Origin: Candidatus Bipolaricaulota bacterium
GTDB taxonomy: Bacteria > Bipolaricaulota > Bipolaricaulia > UBA7950 > UBA9294
Assembly: GCA_020350845.1 (NCBI GenBank)
Contig: CP070725.1
Location: 1,495,693-1,508,555 of the forward strand
Direction: 5' to 3'
DNA: 12,863 nt
The translations under genes were made by a program, and so were the position numbers. The notes under the pieces were generated by a model. That model searched no databases. It was not told the DNA's origin and saw only the letters and a list, made by a program, of their open reading frames with translations. Below are positions 1 to 6,751 of this stretch, one piece after another; the first letter of the stretch is position 1, and each line of letters starts with the position of its first letter.

Positions 1-1105
1 CGTTCTTGACGCCCCCGAACATCTCCTCGAGCGGCGTCTCCACCTGGTCGACATACGTGTTGCGCATGCGAATGAGCGGCTGATAGCTGAACTCCCACGC
101 TCGCGCGTTGCCCGTCGGGGCGACGTCGAAGTGGGCCGCGGTCTCCCGGTCGTGGAGGAACGATCGGAGGATCCCCTGATCGATGAGCACCGTGCGTTGC
201 GCCGGGACGCCCTCATCGTCGACGGGGAGTGTGCCCACGGCGTGCGGCATGTGCTCCGAGAGACCGCTGTCGCAGAGGGTCACGATCGGCGACGCCACCT
301 GCTCGCCGATCTTCCCCATGGTGATCGCCCCCCCGAGCACAAGGTCCGCCTCGACCGTGTGCCCGATCGCCTCGTGCGCGAGGACACCGACCAGGCCGGG
401 GTCGAGCACGACCGTCGCCTGCTCCCCTTCGGGGAACGGCGCGCTCAGCTGATCCACGGCCATGCGCACGGTGTGGTCCGCCATCTGCTCGGGATTCCGC
501 TTGGCGAACAGATCGCTCCATCCGCCGTTCACGCCGACGGAATCCATACCCATGGTCTGCTCGCCGTTCTCCTGCGCCGTGGCCATCGTGCGGAACTCCG
601 GTCGCGACTGGAGGAGATGCACGGCAACCCCGTCCGATGTGGCGATGATCTTCTCATCGATGATCTCGGCGTATGACGATGTGGACGAGACAATGCGCGC
701 GTCGGCGGTCGAGATGCGTCCCTCGATCCGTCGAACGAGCTCGAGCTTCTCCTCGAGCGAGTGGTCCTCGAGCGGATCGTCGATGTCGAAGCCGTAAGCC
801 CCGGCCGTGGCGGGAATCGGAGCGAGCTTCTCGATCCGTTCCTTCTTCGAGGAGGAGGCGGTCCGTGCCGCCTGCTGAGCATCCTGCACGCTTCTCAGGA
901 TGCCGTCCCGCGTCGTGTCCGTGGTGCTCGCGAAGCCGAACACCCCGTCGACGAGTACGCGGACTCCGACCCCGGCGATCTCCGATGAGGAGGATTCCTC
1001 GAGGCGCCCGTTTCTCATTCGAATCTGTTTCGAGCGGCGGGCATGGTATCGCACCTCGACCCAGGAGTCGGCCCCCTGGGCAATCGTCTGCAGCAGTTCA
1101 AGCAT
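1..1105 (-). CDS. tldD: TldD-type metalloprotease (U62), partial, C-terminus beyond window
   Basis: I translated this edge-truncated frame by hand; 368 complete codons are present. The family member TldD pairs with TldE/PmbA to form a zinc-dependent cytoplasmic protease that degrades or trims small unfolded or modified peptides. The zinc motif HEAIGH is at residues 244-249, in the context LAHEAIGHTVEADLVLGG, and a DDEGVPAQRTVLID stretch typical of TldD follows. The HExxxH motif argues for TldD rather than PmbA/TldE, which lacks it. Family members are usually about 450-480 residues, so roughly the last 90-110, including the expected C-terminal metal-binding Cys region, lie left of position 1. 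The start is well supported: AAGGAG at 1111-1116 stands 5 nt before the ATG. It is divergent from the gene at 1313. A pmbA partner, if adjacent, would lie outside the window. Confidence 0.93.
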   Translation of the reverse strand, partial: MLELLQTIAQGADSWVEVRYHARRSKQIRMRNGRLEESSSSEIAGVGVRVLVDGVFGFASTTDTTRDGILRSVQDAQQAARTASSSKKERIEKLAPIPATAGAYGFDIDDPLEDHSLEEKLELVRRIEGRISTADARIVSSTSSYAEIIDEKIIATSDGVAVHLLQSRPEFRTMATAQENGEQTMGMDSVGVNGGWSDLFAKRNPEQMADHTVRMAVDQLSAPFPEGEQATVVLDPGLVGVLAHEAIGHTVEADLVLGGAITMGKIGEQVASPIVTLCDSGLSEHMPHAVGTLPVDDEGVPAQRTVLIDQGILRSFLHDRETAAHFDVAPTGNARAWEFSYQPLIRMRNTYVDQVETPLEEMFGGVKN

Positions 1106-1150
1106 GGCAACTCCTTAGCACGCGAGCAGCTTTCGTCGATCGGCGGCGGG

Positions 1151-1156
1151 AGTATA
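1151..1156 (-). promoter_or_regulatory. candidate -10 box for tldD (TATACT)
   Basis: On the minus strand this reads TATACT, five of six bases of the consensus, and predicts a leader of about 40 nt ahead of tldD. The -35 position with 17-bp spacing (1174-1179, TGGCGA) is poor, so only the -10 is convincing. A small inverted repeat, CCCTT-GCC-AAGGG at 1186-1198, lies just upstream and could be an operator, but that is speculative. I see no equally good promoter for the plus-strand gene in the rest of this 207-bp gap. Confidence 0.4.
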
Positions 1157-1312
1157 GCTGGGGCTCGAAAGACTCGCCAGCGGCGCCCTTGCCAAGGGAA
1201 CTTTCGGGGGCGCGGCCAGTTCCGCACGCGGCCCCGGGTCGGACAAGCCTCCCGTGCGCGTCGGTCGTTCGCCCTTCGGCATCCGCGGCGGGCGGCGTAG
1301 AACCGAGCTGCT

Positions 1313-1894
1313 ATGAAACATCGGATCGCGTCGGTCGGCCTCGTCGTGCCGACGTTGCTGCTCTGTCATGCCGTCGCCTTCGGCGGCCTCTCGTTCGGCT
1401 TTGGCGCAGGGCTTCCGATCGGCAGTCCGACGCCGTGGCTCGGGTCGCGGTCAACGCTCGCGGCAGAACTCTTCTTGAGCGACAGCCTGACCGGCTTCGT
1501 CGCGATCGATACCGCCCCCGCGACGTTCCCGAACGAGTTCCGTGTGCACGGCACGCTGGCCCCGAAGGGCTGGATCGGGGAGGCGGCGATCTACGTCGGT
1601 GCAGGTCCCACGCTTGAGCTGACACGCATCTCGGGGCGCTGGCTGCTGGCGCCGATGCTGCACATCGTTGCCGGCGCGCAGTGGTGGGTCGCGACGCCGT
1701 TGGCGTTCTCCCTCGAGCTGCGGGATGTCGAACCGCTTCCTCCCGACGGCGCCTTCGCGCCCATCGTGTCCCTCGGGGCCTGTGTTTCGCTGTTCGCGGC
1801 ACCGCGCCCCGAACCGCAGCACGACTGGGCACAGGTCTGGATCATCGTCGGCCTCGCCGTCGCGGCGATGCTACTCTACCTCCCGCGCAGCTAG
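1313..1894 (+). CDS. exported protein of unknown function with C-terminal membrane segment
   Basis: I do not recognise the family of this 193-residue protein. Residues 1-22 look like a Sec signal peptide: a basic start (MKHR), a hydrophobic core, and an A-V-A cleavage site after residue 22. No lipobox is present, since the Cys at 18 is preceded by Leu. The middle is rich in Gly and aromatic residues with alternating hydrophobic stretches, suggesting beta structure. Residues about 174-190 (WAQVWIIVGLAVAAMLLYL) form one hydrophobic segment followed by P-R-S, so the mature protein may be tethered by its C-terminus with the body outside the cytoplasm. No clear Shine-Dalgarno precedes the ATG, but the signal peptide supports the start. 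It lies upstream of the sigma gene on the same strand, 222 bp away, with a separate promoter between them. A beta-barrel outer-membrane protein is an alternative reading. Confidence 0.72.
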   Translation: MKHRIASVGLVVPTLLLCHAVAFGGLSFGFGAGLPIGSPTPWLGSRSTLAAELFLSDSLTGFVAIDTAPATFPNEFRVHGTLAPKGWIGEAAIYVGAGPTLELTRISGRWLLAPMLHIVAGAQWWVATPLAFSLELRDVEPLPPDGAFAPIVSLGACVSLFAAPRPEPQHDWAQVWIIVGLAVAAMLLYLPRS

Positions 1895-1917
1895 GCGTGT
1901 CTCGTCGCGGAGGGCTC

Positions 1918-1946
1918 TTCACTCGCTCCTCGGTCTGTGGTATACT
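1918..1946 (+). promoter_or_regulatory. predicted sigma-70 promoter of the sigma factor gene
   Basis: TTCACT (1918-1923, four of six) and TATACT (1941-1946, five of six) are separated by exactly 17 bp. TGG directly precedes the -10 box, making an extended -10 (TGn). Transcription would start near 1953, giving a leader of about 165 nt before the ATG at 2117. The sigma factor encoded downstream has the matching region 2.4, so autoregulation is plausible. Confidence 0.6.
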
Positions 1947-1967
1947 TCGGCGGTGTATCGGAACCGT

Positions 1968-1996
1968 TCGAGCGGAGCCGACCGTGCTTCGCTCGA
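1968..1996 (+). other. 11-bp hairpin in the 5' leader of the sigma factor mRNA
   Basis: TCGAGCGGAGC (1968-1978) pairs with GCTTCGCTCGA (1986-1996) through 11 base pairs, one of them G-U, around a 7-nt loop (1979-1985). The loop carries GACCG at 1980-1984, which is complementary to CGGTC copies further down the leader (2050-2054 and 2089-2093). No U-tract follows, so it is not a standard terminator. Confidence 0.5.
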
Positions 1997-2041
1997 GTTG
2001 ACGAGTGCAGGGATGCGACAAGGAGAGTGGTGGAGTCGGGA

Positions 2042-2112
2042 GACCGGCACGGTCGCCCGATTCTGTCATGTTTCGCCTCGGGACCGATCGGTCCGAAGGT
2101 GCGGACGGAGGC
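2042..2112 (+). promoter_or_regulatory. structured leader segment able to mask the sigma gene ribosome-binding site
   Basis: Three pairings can be drawn here. GACCG (2042-2046) pairs with CGGTC (2050-2054) across a GCA loop. A perfect 14-base palindrome at 2081-2094 (GGACCGATCGGTCC) forms a 5-bp stem with a GATC loop. GCCTC (2075-2079) can pair with GAGGC (2108-2112), enclosing the palindrome and covering most of the GGAGG ribosome-binding site at 2107-2111. Whether the RNA really folds this way is inference; the complementarity is visible in the sequence. Confidence 0.4.
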
Positions 2113-2116
2113 CAAG

Positions 2117-3049
2117 ATGAGCCAGCCCAAAGCGACGCTGAACCTGAAGGAGAACCTTTCGAAGACTCCTGACGATAAGCGCGACCGCCCGCGTTCCGGC
2201 AGGTCTGATAACCCGATCCGTACGTACTTCGGAGAGATCAGCCGCGTTCCGCTACTCACGCGCGAGGACGAGGTGCGCCTCTCGAAGCGCATCGAGCGCG
2301 GAGATCAGCGCGCGAAGGAAGAGCTCGCCGAAGCGAATCTGCGGCTTGTCGTCTCGATCGCCAAGAAGTACCGCGGATGCGGTCTCCCGTTCCTCGACCT
2401 GATCCAGGAGGGGAACCTCGGCCTGATGAAGGCGATCGAGAAGTTCGACTACAAGAAGGGGTACAAGTTCTCGACCTATGCCACGTGGTGGATCCGCCAG
2501 GCGATCCTTCGCGCCATCACCAACCGCTCGCGGACGATCCGCGTGCCGACGCACATCAATGAGCTGATTCGCAAGATCTACCAGGTCGAACGGAACTTCC
2601 TCAAGGAGTTCGGGGAGTTGCCGACCCCGGAGGGACTTGCCGAGGAGCTCGGGACCACGGTCGACAACATCATCAAGGCGAAGAAGACCGCGCAGAGCCT
2701 GACGTCCCTCGACATGCCGATCGGCTACGACGACGACGGCTCGGTTCTCGGGGACTTCATCGAGGATCGATCGGCCGACTCTCCCGAACGGGAGACGTTC
2801 GAGCACCTTCTCGTGGAGGAACTCGAGCGTGCGCTGGACGAGCGTCTCACCGATCGCGAGAAGCGGATCCTCGAGCTGCGCTACGGGCTCAACGACTACC
2901 AACCCCGCACGCTCGATGAGGTCGGTTTGGAGTTCGGGATCAGCCGCGAGCGAGTCCGCCAGATCCAGAAGGAGGCGCTCGCCAAGCTCCAGGACTCGGA
3001 CCTGAAGCGGCGCCTGGAGTGGTTCAAACTCCTCTCCGAGGAAGCGTAG
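2117..3049 (+). CDS. rpoD: RNA polymerase sigma factor, RpoD/SigA type
   Basis: This 310-residue sigma-70 factor directs RNA polymerase to promoters. Region 1.2 covers residues 31-63 (DNPIRTYFGEISRVPLLT). Region 2 covers 66-140 and contains NLRLVVSIAKKY, the core-binding DLIQEGNLGLMKAIEKFDY and the -10 reading segment STYATWWIRQAI with Gln128. Region 3 covers about 146-225, and region 4 covers 236-295 with the -35 reading helix ISRERVRQIQKEALAKL. Region 1.1 is absent; the first 30 residues are polar and probably disordered. The near-canonical region 2.4 suggests the primary (group 1) factor, though a group 2 paralogue cannot be excluded from one window. The ATG at 2117 is chosen over an in-frame upstream start at 1937 because GGAGG stands 5 nt before it and the upstream frame overlaps the promoter. 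Its stop directly abuts the stop of topA. Confidence 0.95.
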   Translation: MSQPKATLNLKENLSKTPDDKRDRPRSGRSDNPIRTYFGEISRVPLLTREDEVRLSKRIERGDQRAKEELAEANLRLVVSIAKKYRGCGLPFLDLIQEGNLGLMKAIEKFDYKKGYKFSTYATWWIRQAILRAITNRSRTIRVPTHINELIRKIYQVERNFLKEFGELPTPEGLAEELGTTVDNIIKAKKTAQSLTSLDMPIGYDDDGSVLGDFIEDRSADSPERETFEHLLVEELERALDERLTDREKRILELRYGLNDYQPRTLDEVGLEFGISRERVRQIQKEALAKLQDSDLKRRLEWFKLLSEEA

Positions 3050-5326
3050 TCAGGAGCCTTCCGCGGCGACCTCACCGTCCTTCGGTTCGGTGTGCGCGCA
3101 ATCCTTGTTGCTGCAGCGTACGGCATCGCCCTTCTCGACGAGAACCCCCGCCCCGCACACAGGGCATGCCTTGAGGGGGCGCTCGGTCACCGCGAAGCGG
3201 CAGTCGGGGTACCGATCGCAGCTGTAGAAGGCGCGTCGGCGCTTCGGGGAGAACTTCTCGATCAGCGTTCCTTCTCCACAACGCGGGCAGCTGACGCCGG
3301 TGGACAGCGGCGCGGTGGCGTTGCACTCGGAGTTGGTACAGCGATGGTAGCGACCGAACCGTCCCGTACGGACCTCCATCGGCGAACCGCACGCAGGGCA
3401 GTCGCGGCTCTCTTCCACCGTCTGGTAGGCCTCGAGCGCCTCACGCACGATGAGCACGCCGTTCTCGTCGAAGCGGTAGGGGAGATCAGGGGGCAGGTTG
3501 ATCGTCGACCGGCAGGTGGGGTAGTTGGTGCACCCGAGGAAGTGGGATCCCTTCCAGTAGCGCAGCTCCATCGGGACGTCGCACGAGTCACAGGTCACGT
3601 CGCTCAGGATCCGGAACGGCAGCCGGTCACCGTCGCCCAGGGCGTCCTCAAGCGCCCTCAGGCGTTCCGCAAACGGCCCGTAGAACTCGTTCAGCGCATC
3701 GACGCGGGACAGGGTGCCTTCCTCGATCTGATCGAGATCCTCCTCCATGTGGGCGGTGAACCGGGGTTCCACGGTCTCCTCGAAGAATCGCTTGAGGAAG
3801 TCGACGACCACGTGCCCGAGAAGTGTCGGCCGCAGACTGCTGCGCTCGCGGATCGCGTAGCCCCGCTCCTGGATCACGGAGACGATGGACGCGTAGGTGC
3901 TCGGCCGCCCGATGCCCTCCTTCTCAAGCAGGTTGACGAGTCCCGCCTCGCTGTAGCGGCGCGGCGGCTCGGTGAACTTCTGCGTCGGGGTGACGGACTC
4001 CACACGCAACGTCTGTCCCTCGGCGAGGCCCTCGGGGAGGGTCACGTCCTCCTTGATCTGCTCCGGGAAGAGGGCGAGGAAGCCGTCGAAGCTGAGCGAG
4101 GCTCCCGCGGCTTCGAGCGTGTACTCCCCGGCCGAGATGACCGCCTTGCGCTGGGCGAAGACGGCGGGCGTCATCTGCGTCGCGAGGAAGCGGCGGTAGA
4201 TCAGGTCGTAGAGCTTTCGCTGATCGGGGGAGAGATGATCGGCGATCGCCTGCGGATCGCGTGCCACGTCCGTCGGTCGGATCGCCTCGTGGGCATCCTG
4301 GGATCGCCGCTTGTTCTTGTGCCGCTTCGGCTTGGGGACGAGATAGGGTTTGCCGAACCGTGTCTCTACGATCTCCCGGGCAGCACCGAGCGCCTCATCG
4401 GAGACGCGCACCGAGTCCGTCCGCATGTAGGTGATCAGCCCCACGCGTCCCTCAGGTAGTGCGATTCCCTCGTAGAGTTCCTGGGCGATGCTCATCGTTC
4501 GCTTCGGAGAGAAGCCAAGCCTCGAGGAAGCCGTTTGCTGCAGGGAACTGGTGATGAACGGTGCCGGTGGCTGGCTACGGCGTGTGGTTTCGGTGACGGC
4601 ATCGACGTGTGGGGCAGAGGCGCGGAGCACATCGGACACCTCTCCCGCCGCCTGCGCAGTGCCCACGGAGATCTTCTCACCGCGGTGCTTCGTGACCGTT
4701 GCCTCGAAGGGGGCGCCATTTCGCAGGGCGACGACGATCTCCCAGTACTCCTCGGGCACGAAGCGCCCGATCTCGTCCTCGCGGTCACAGAGAAGGCGGA
4801 GCGCCACCGACTGGACGCGCCCTGCGGAGAGCCCCCCGAAGCGGCTCCCGGCGATCACCCGGGAGAGGAGCGGGCTCACGCTGTAGCCCACGAGCCGATC
4901 GAGGATGCGGCGCGTCCGCTGCGCCTCGACACGATTCTCGTCGAGTCCCGACGGGCTGGCGAGCGCCTCTTCGATCACCGGCTTGGTGATTTCGTTGAAG
5001 ACGGGACGCAGGAAGCGGTCCTCGCCCGGCGCGACACGTCTCAAGATCGTGTAGAGGTCGTAGGCGATCGCCTCGCCTTCGCGATCGTGGTCGGTGGCAA
5101 GGTAGATCGTCGTCGCCTCGCGCGCTGCCGCCCGCAGGGCTTGGATGTGCTTGCCGCGCTTCGTCTCGAACTTCGGGGTGAAGCTGCGGTCGACGTCGAC
5201 GCCGAGCTCGTTGCGTGGCAGGTCGCGTACGTGCCCCTGGGAGGAGAGCACGCGATAGCTGCCGCCGAGGTACTGCTCGATGGTTCGTGCCTTCGTTGGT
5301 GACTCAACGATGATCAGGTTCCCCAC
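3050..5326 (-). CDS. topA: DNA topoisomerase I (type IA)
   Basis: This 758-residue enzyme relaxes negatively supercoiled DNA through a transient 5'-phosphotyrosine strand break. The N-terminal Toprim domain starts MGNLIIVESPTKA, with the catalytic Glu at 8 and ATDHDREGE carrying Asp79, Asp81 and Glu83. The active-site Tyr is residue 300 in LITYMRTDS. EGIGRPSTYA and the other core motifs are intact. The C-terminus carries four Cys4 zinc ribbons at about residues 579-605, 643-668, 680-709 and 721-743. Length is normal for the family. I chose GTG at 5326, since the protein then begins exactly where topA proteins usually do. The frame stays open to an ATG at 5449, but that would run through a perfect TATAAT promoter. 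Convergent with rpoD, with no bases between the two stops; divergent from the kinase gene. Confidence 0.96.
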   Translation of the reverse strand: MGNLIIVESPTKARTIEQYLGGSYRVLSSQGHVRDLPRNELGVDVDRSFTPKFETKRGKHIQALRAAAREATTIYLATDHDREGEAIAYDLYTILRRVAPGEDRFLRPVFNEITKPVIEEALASPSGLDENRVEAQRTRRILDRLVGYSVSPLLSRVIAGSRFGGLSAGRVQSVALRLLCDREDEIGRFVPEEYWEIVVALRNGAPFEATVTKHRGEKISVGTAQAAGEVSDVLRASAPHVDAVTETTRRSQPPAPFITSSLQQTASSRLGFSPKRTMSIAQELYEGIALPEGRVGLITYMRTDSVRVSDEALGAAREIVETRFGKPYLVPKPKRHKNKRRSQDAHEAIRPTDVARDPQAIADHLSPDQRKLYDLIYRRFLATQMTPAVFAQRKAVISAGEYTLEAAGASLSFDGFLALFPEQIKEDVTLPEGLAEGQTLRVESVTPTQKFTEPPRRYSEAGLVNLLEKEGIGRPSTYASIVSVIQERGYAIRERSSLRPTLLGHVVVDFLKRFFEETVEPRFTAHMEEDLDQIEEGTLSRVDALNEFYGPFAERLRALEDALGDGDRLPFRILSDVTCDSCDVPMELRYWKGSHFLGCTNYPTCRSTINLPPDLPYRFDENGVLIVREALEAYQTVEESRDCPACGSPMEVRTGRFGRYHRCTNSECNATAPLSTGVSCPRCGEGTLIEKFSPKRRRAFYSCDRYPDCRFAVTERPLKACPVCGAGVLVEKGDAVRCSNKDCAHTEPKDGEVAAEGS

Positions 5327-5357
5327 GCGATCCCGACCCCCTGGCGGAAAGTGGCCC

Positions 5358-5385
5358 ATTATACCGGAGGCGATTCCCTTGTCGA
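5358..5385 (-). promoter_or_regulatory. predicted sigma-70 promoter of topA
   Basis: On the minus strand, TCGACA (5380-5385, five of six) and a perfect TATAAT (5358-5363) are separated by 16 bp. The predicted transcription start near 5351 gives a leader of about 25 nt ahead of the GTG at 5326. This is the best promoter in the window, and it is what places the topA start downstream of the longer open frame. Confidence 0.65.
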
Positions 5386-5416
5386 GCAGGGCGTCTCGAG
5401 CACTGCGGGCATCCGC

Positions 5417-5422
5417 TACAAT
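5417..5422 (+). promoter_or_regulatory. candidate -10 box for the two-domain kinase gene, implying a leaderless mRNA
   Basis: TACAAT ends 6 nt before the ATG at 5429, so the expected transcription start falls on or beside the start codon. No Shine-Dalgarno sequence precedes the ATG, which fits a leaderless transcript. No good -35 box is visible at normal spacing, so support rests on the -10 and its position. Confidence 0.4.
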
Positions 5423-5428
5423 GCGGCC

Positions 5429-6751
5429 ATGACGCAGCGACCGAGGCACGTGGTCGTCGAGGGGCTTCCCGCGGTCGGGAAGAGCGAGCTGCTCTCACTG
5501 CTGGCGCGCTTCTATCCGCAGGAGGTCGTGGTGCTCCCGGAGATGGTCAAGGAGCTCGTCGAGCGGCACGACCTCGATCTGTTCATGGACCGCGCCGAGC
5601 TCACTGCGGCGATCGCCGAGGAGATCCCGAGACGTCGACGCGCCGTCGAAGAGGCGCTCGCTTCCGGTGCGCTATGCCTCGAGGAATCGCATCTCGCCGT
5701 GCACCTTGCGTACTCCCGTGCACTCGGGGACGAGGGCTTCGACGCGGTGTTCGAAAGCCTTCAGCGGGAGCTCCCCGCGCCCGACCTCGTGATCCACCTC
5801 GAGCTTCCGGTGGCGGGCTCCGTGCTACGCCAGAGGGCCCGTGGGACTCCGGCATTCGAGGTCGGCGCGGAGACACTCGAGGCCATGCTCGACATCCTCG
5901 AGCAGTGGCACGAGGAGCACGGCTCGTCCGTCGCACGGGTCGACGCTGATCGTGGTGCCGAGGCTGTGGTTGGAGATCTGGTCAGCCTCCTCGGCCTGCA
6001 GTACGCCGCCGTGGGTGGGGGCGCTGACGGGATTCTGCCGGTACTCCTTCTGCTCGGGCGGCCGGCCAGCGGGAAGAGCGAGCTCATCGACTTCATGCAG
6101 CGTACGTCGCGCACGGAACGGGCGCAGCGGTATCACCTGGGCGCACTCCGTGTGCTCGACGACTTCCCCATCCTGTGGGAGCTGTTCGTCTCCGAAGACG
6201 CGTGGGAGCGCGCCGGAAGGCCGCGCCGCCTGTCGCGGCGGGCGGAGGAGAACTACTGCGTGGCCGATGACGGCGTGTGGGGCTTCCTCATCGAGCGCCT
6301 GAACGACCGACTCGAGCCGATCCTCGCTGCGCAGAGCGCACGAGAGACGGTGATCGTGGAGTTCGCCCGCGGGCGCGCCGGAGGGTACGCGGACGCGATT
6401 CCGCGCCTCCTGCCGCGGGCGCTGGAGCGCGCGGCGGTTCTCTACGTCGACGTGTCGTTCGAGGAGTCCTGGCGGCGGAACGTGGCGCGCTATGACGAGA
6501 GGCGTCGCTCGGGGATTCTCACGCACTCCGTCCCTCGTGACGAGATGGAGCGGAGCTACGGCGTGGACGACTGGCACGACCTCACGGAGGCCCCTACCGG
6601 CACGCTCTCCATCCGGGGATTCGACCTTCCGTACGTCACGATGTGCAACGAGCCGGAGCTCGTCGACCGGGACGGGCTCGATCGGCGCTACCGCGGCGCC
6701 CTGGGGAGTCTCTACGAAGCGTGGGTCACGCTGCAGGGAGGACCTCGCTGA
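5429..6751 (+). CDS. protein with two fused P-loop kinase-like domains
   Basis: This 440-residue protein holds two nucleotide-binding halves. The first, about residues 7-190, has a Walker A motif GLPAVGKS (12-19). It also has an LCLEESH segment (82-88) and a PDLVIHLELP strand followed by an Arg-rich LRQRARG, resembling thymidylate kinase or deoxynucleoside kinase folds. The second, about residues 203-437, has Walker A GRPASGKS (210-217). It also has a YVDVSFEESWRRNVARY strand-helix and a lid-like RRRSGILTHSVPRDEM stretch, resembling adenylate kinase-like or zeta-toxin-like P-loop kinases. Both halves keep Gly-Lys-Ser, so both could bind ATP. The substrate is unknown and I assign no gene name. 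I chose ATG 5429 because the frame open from 5351 runs through the divergent promoter region. The 3' end overlaps the dipeptidase gene by 26 bases, tail to tail. Confidence 0.85.
   Translation: MTQRPRHVVVEGLPAVGKSELLSLLARFYPQEVVVLPEMVKELVERHDLDLFMDRAELTAAIAEEIPRRRRAVEEALASGALCLEESHLAVHLAYSRALGDEGFDAVFESLQRELPAPDLVIHLELPVAGSVLRQRARGTPAFEVGAETLEAMLDILEQWHEEHGSSVARVDADRGAEAVVGDLVSLLGLQYAAVGGGADGILPVLLLLGRPASGKSELIDFMQRTSRTERAQRYHLGALRVLDDFPILWELFVSEDAWERAGRPRRLSRRAEENYCVADDGVWGFLIERLNDRLEPILAAQSARETVIVEFARGRAGGYADAIPRLLPRALERAAVLYVDVSFEESWRRNVARYDERRRSGILTHSVPRDEMERSYGVDDWHDLTEAPTGTLSIRGFDLPYVTMCNEPELVDRDGLDRRYRGALGSLYEAWVTLQGGPR

Noticed and set aside
1991..2022. A second possible promoter in the sigma gene leader with TTGACG at about 1998
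   Set aside because: No acceptable -10 hexamer stands 16-18 bp downstream of it, unlike the TTCACT/TATACT pair upstream.
1937..2116. 60-codon N-terminal extension of the sigma factor
   Set aside because: It begins inside the predicted -10 region, has no similarity to region 1.1, and a good ribosome-binding site precedes the ATG at 2117.
3092..4459. A 455-codon open frame on the plus strand opposite topA
   Set aside because: It is fully antisense to a topA gene with intact catalytic motifs. Its composition is the Arg/Glu/Gly-rich type that GC-rich antisense frames produce, and it has no recognisable domain.
5327..5449. 41-codon N-terminal extension of topoisomerase I
   Set aside because: It covers a perfect TATAAT promoter and the start of the divergent kinase gene, and typical topA proteins begin at the chosen GTG.
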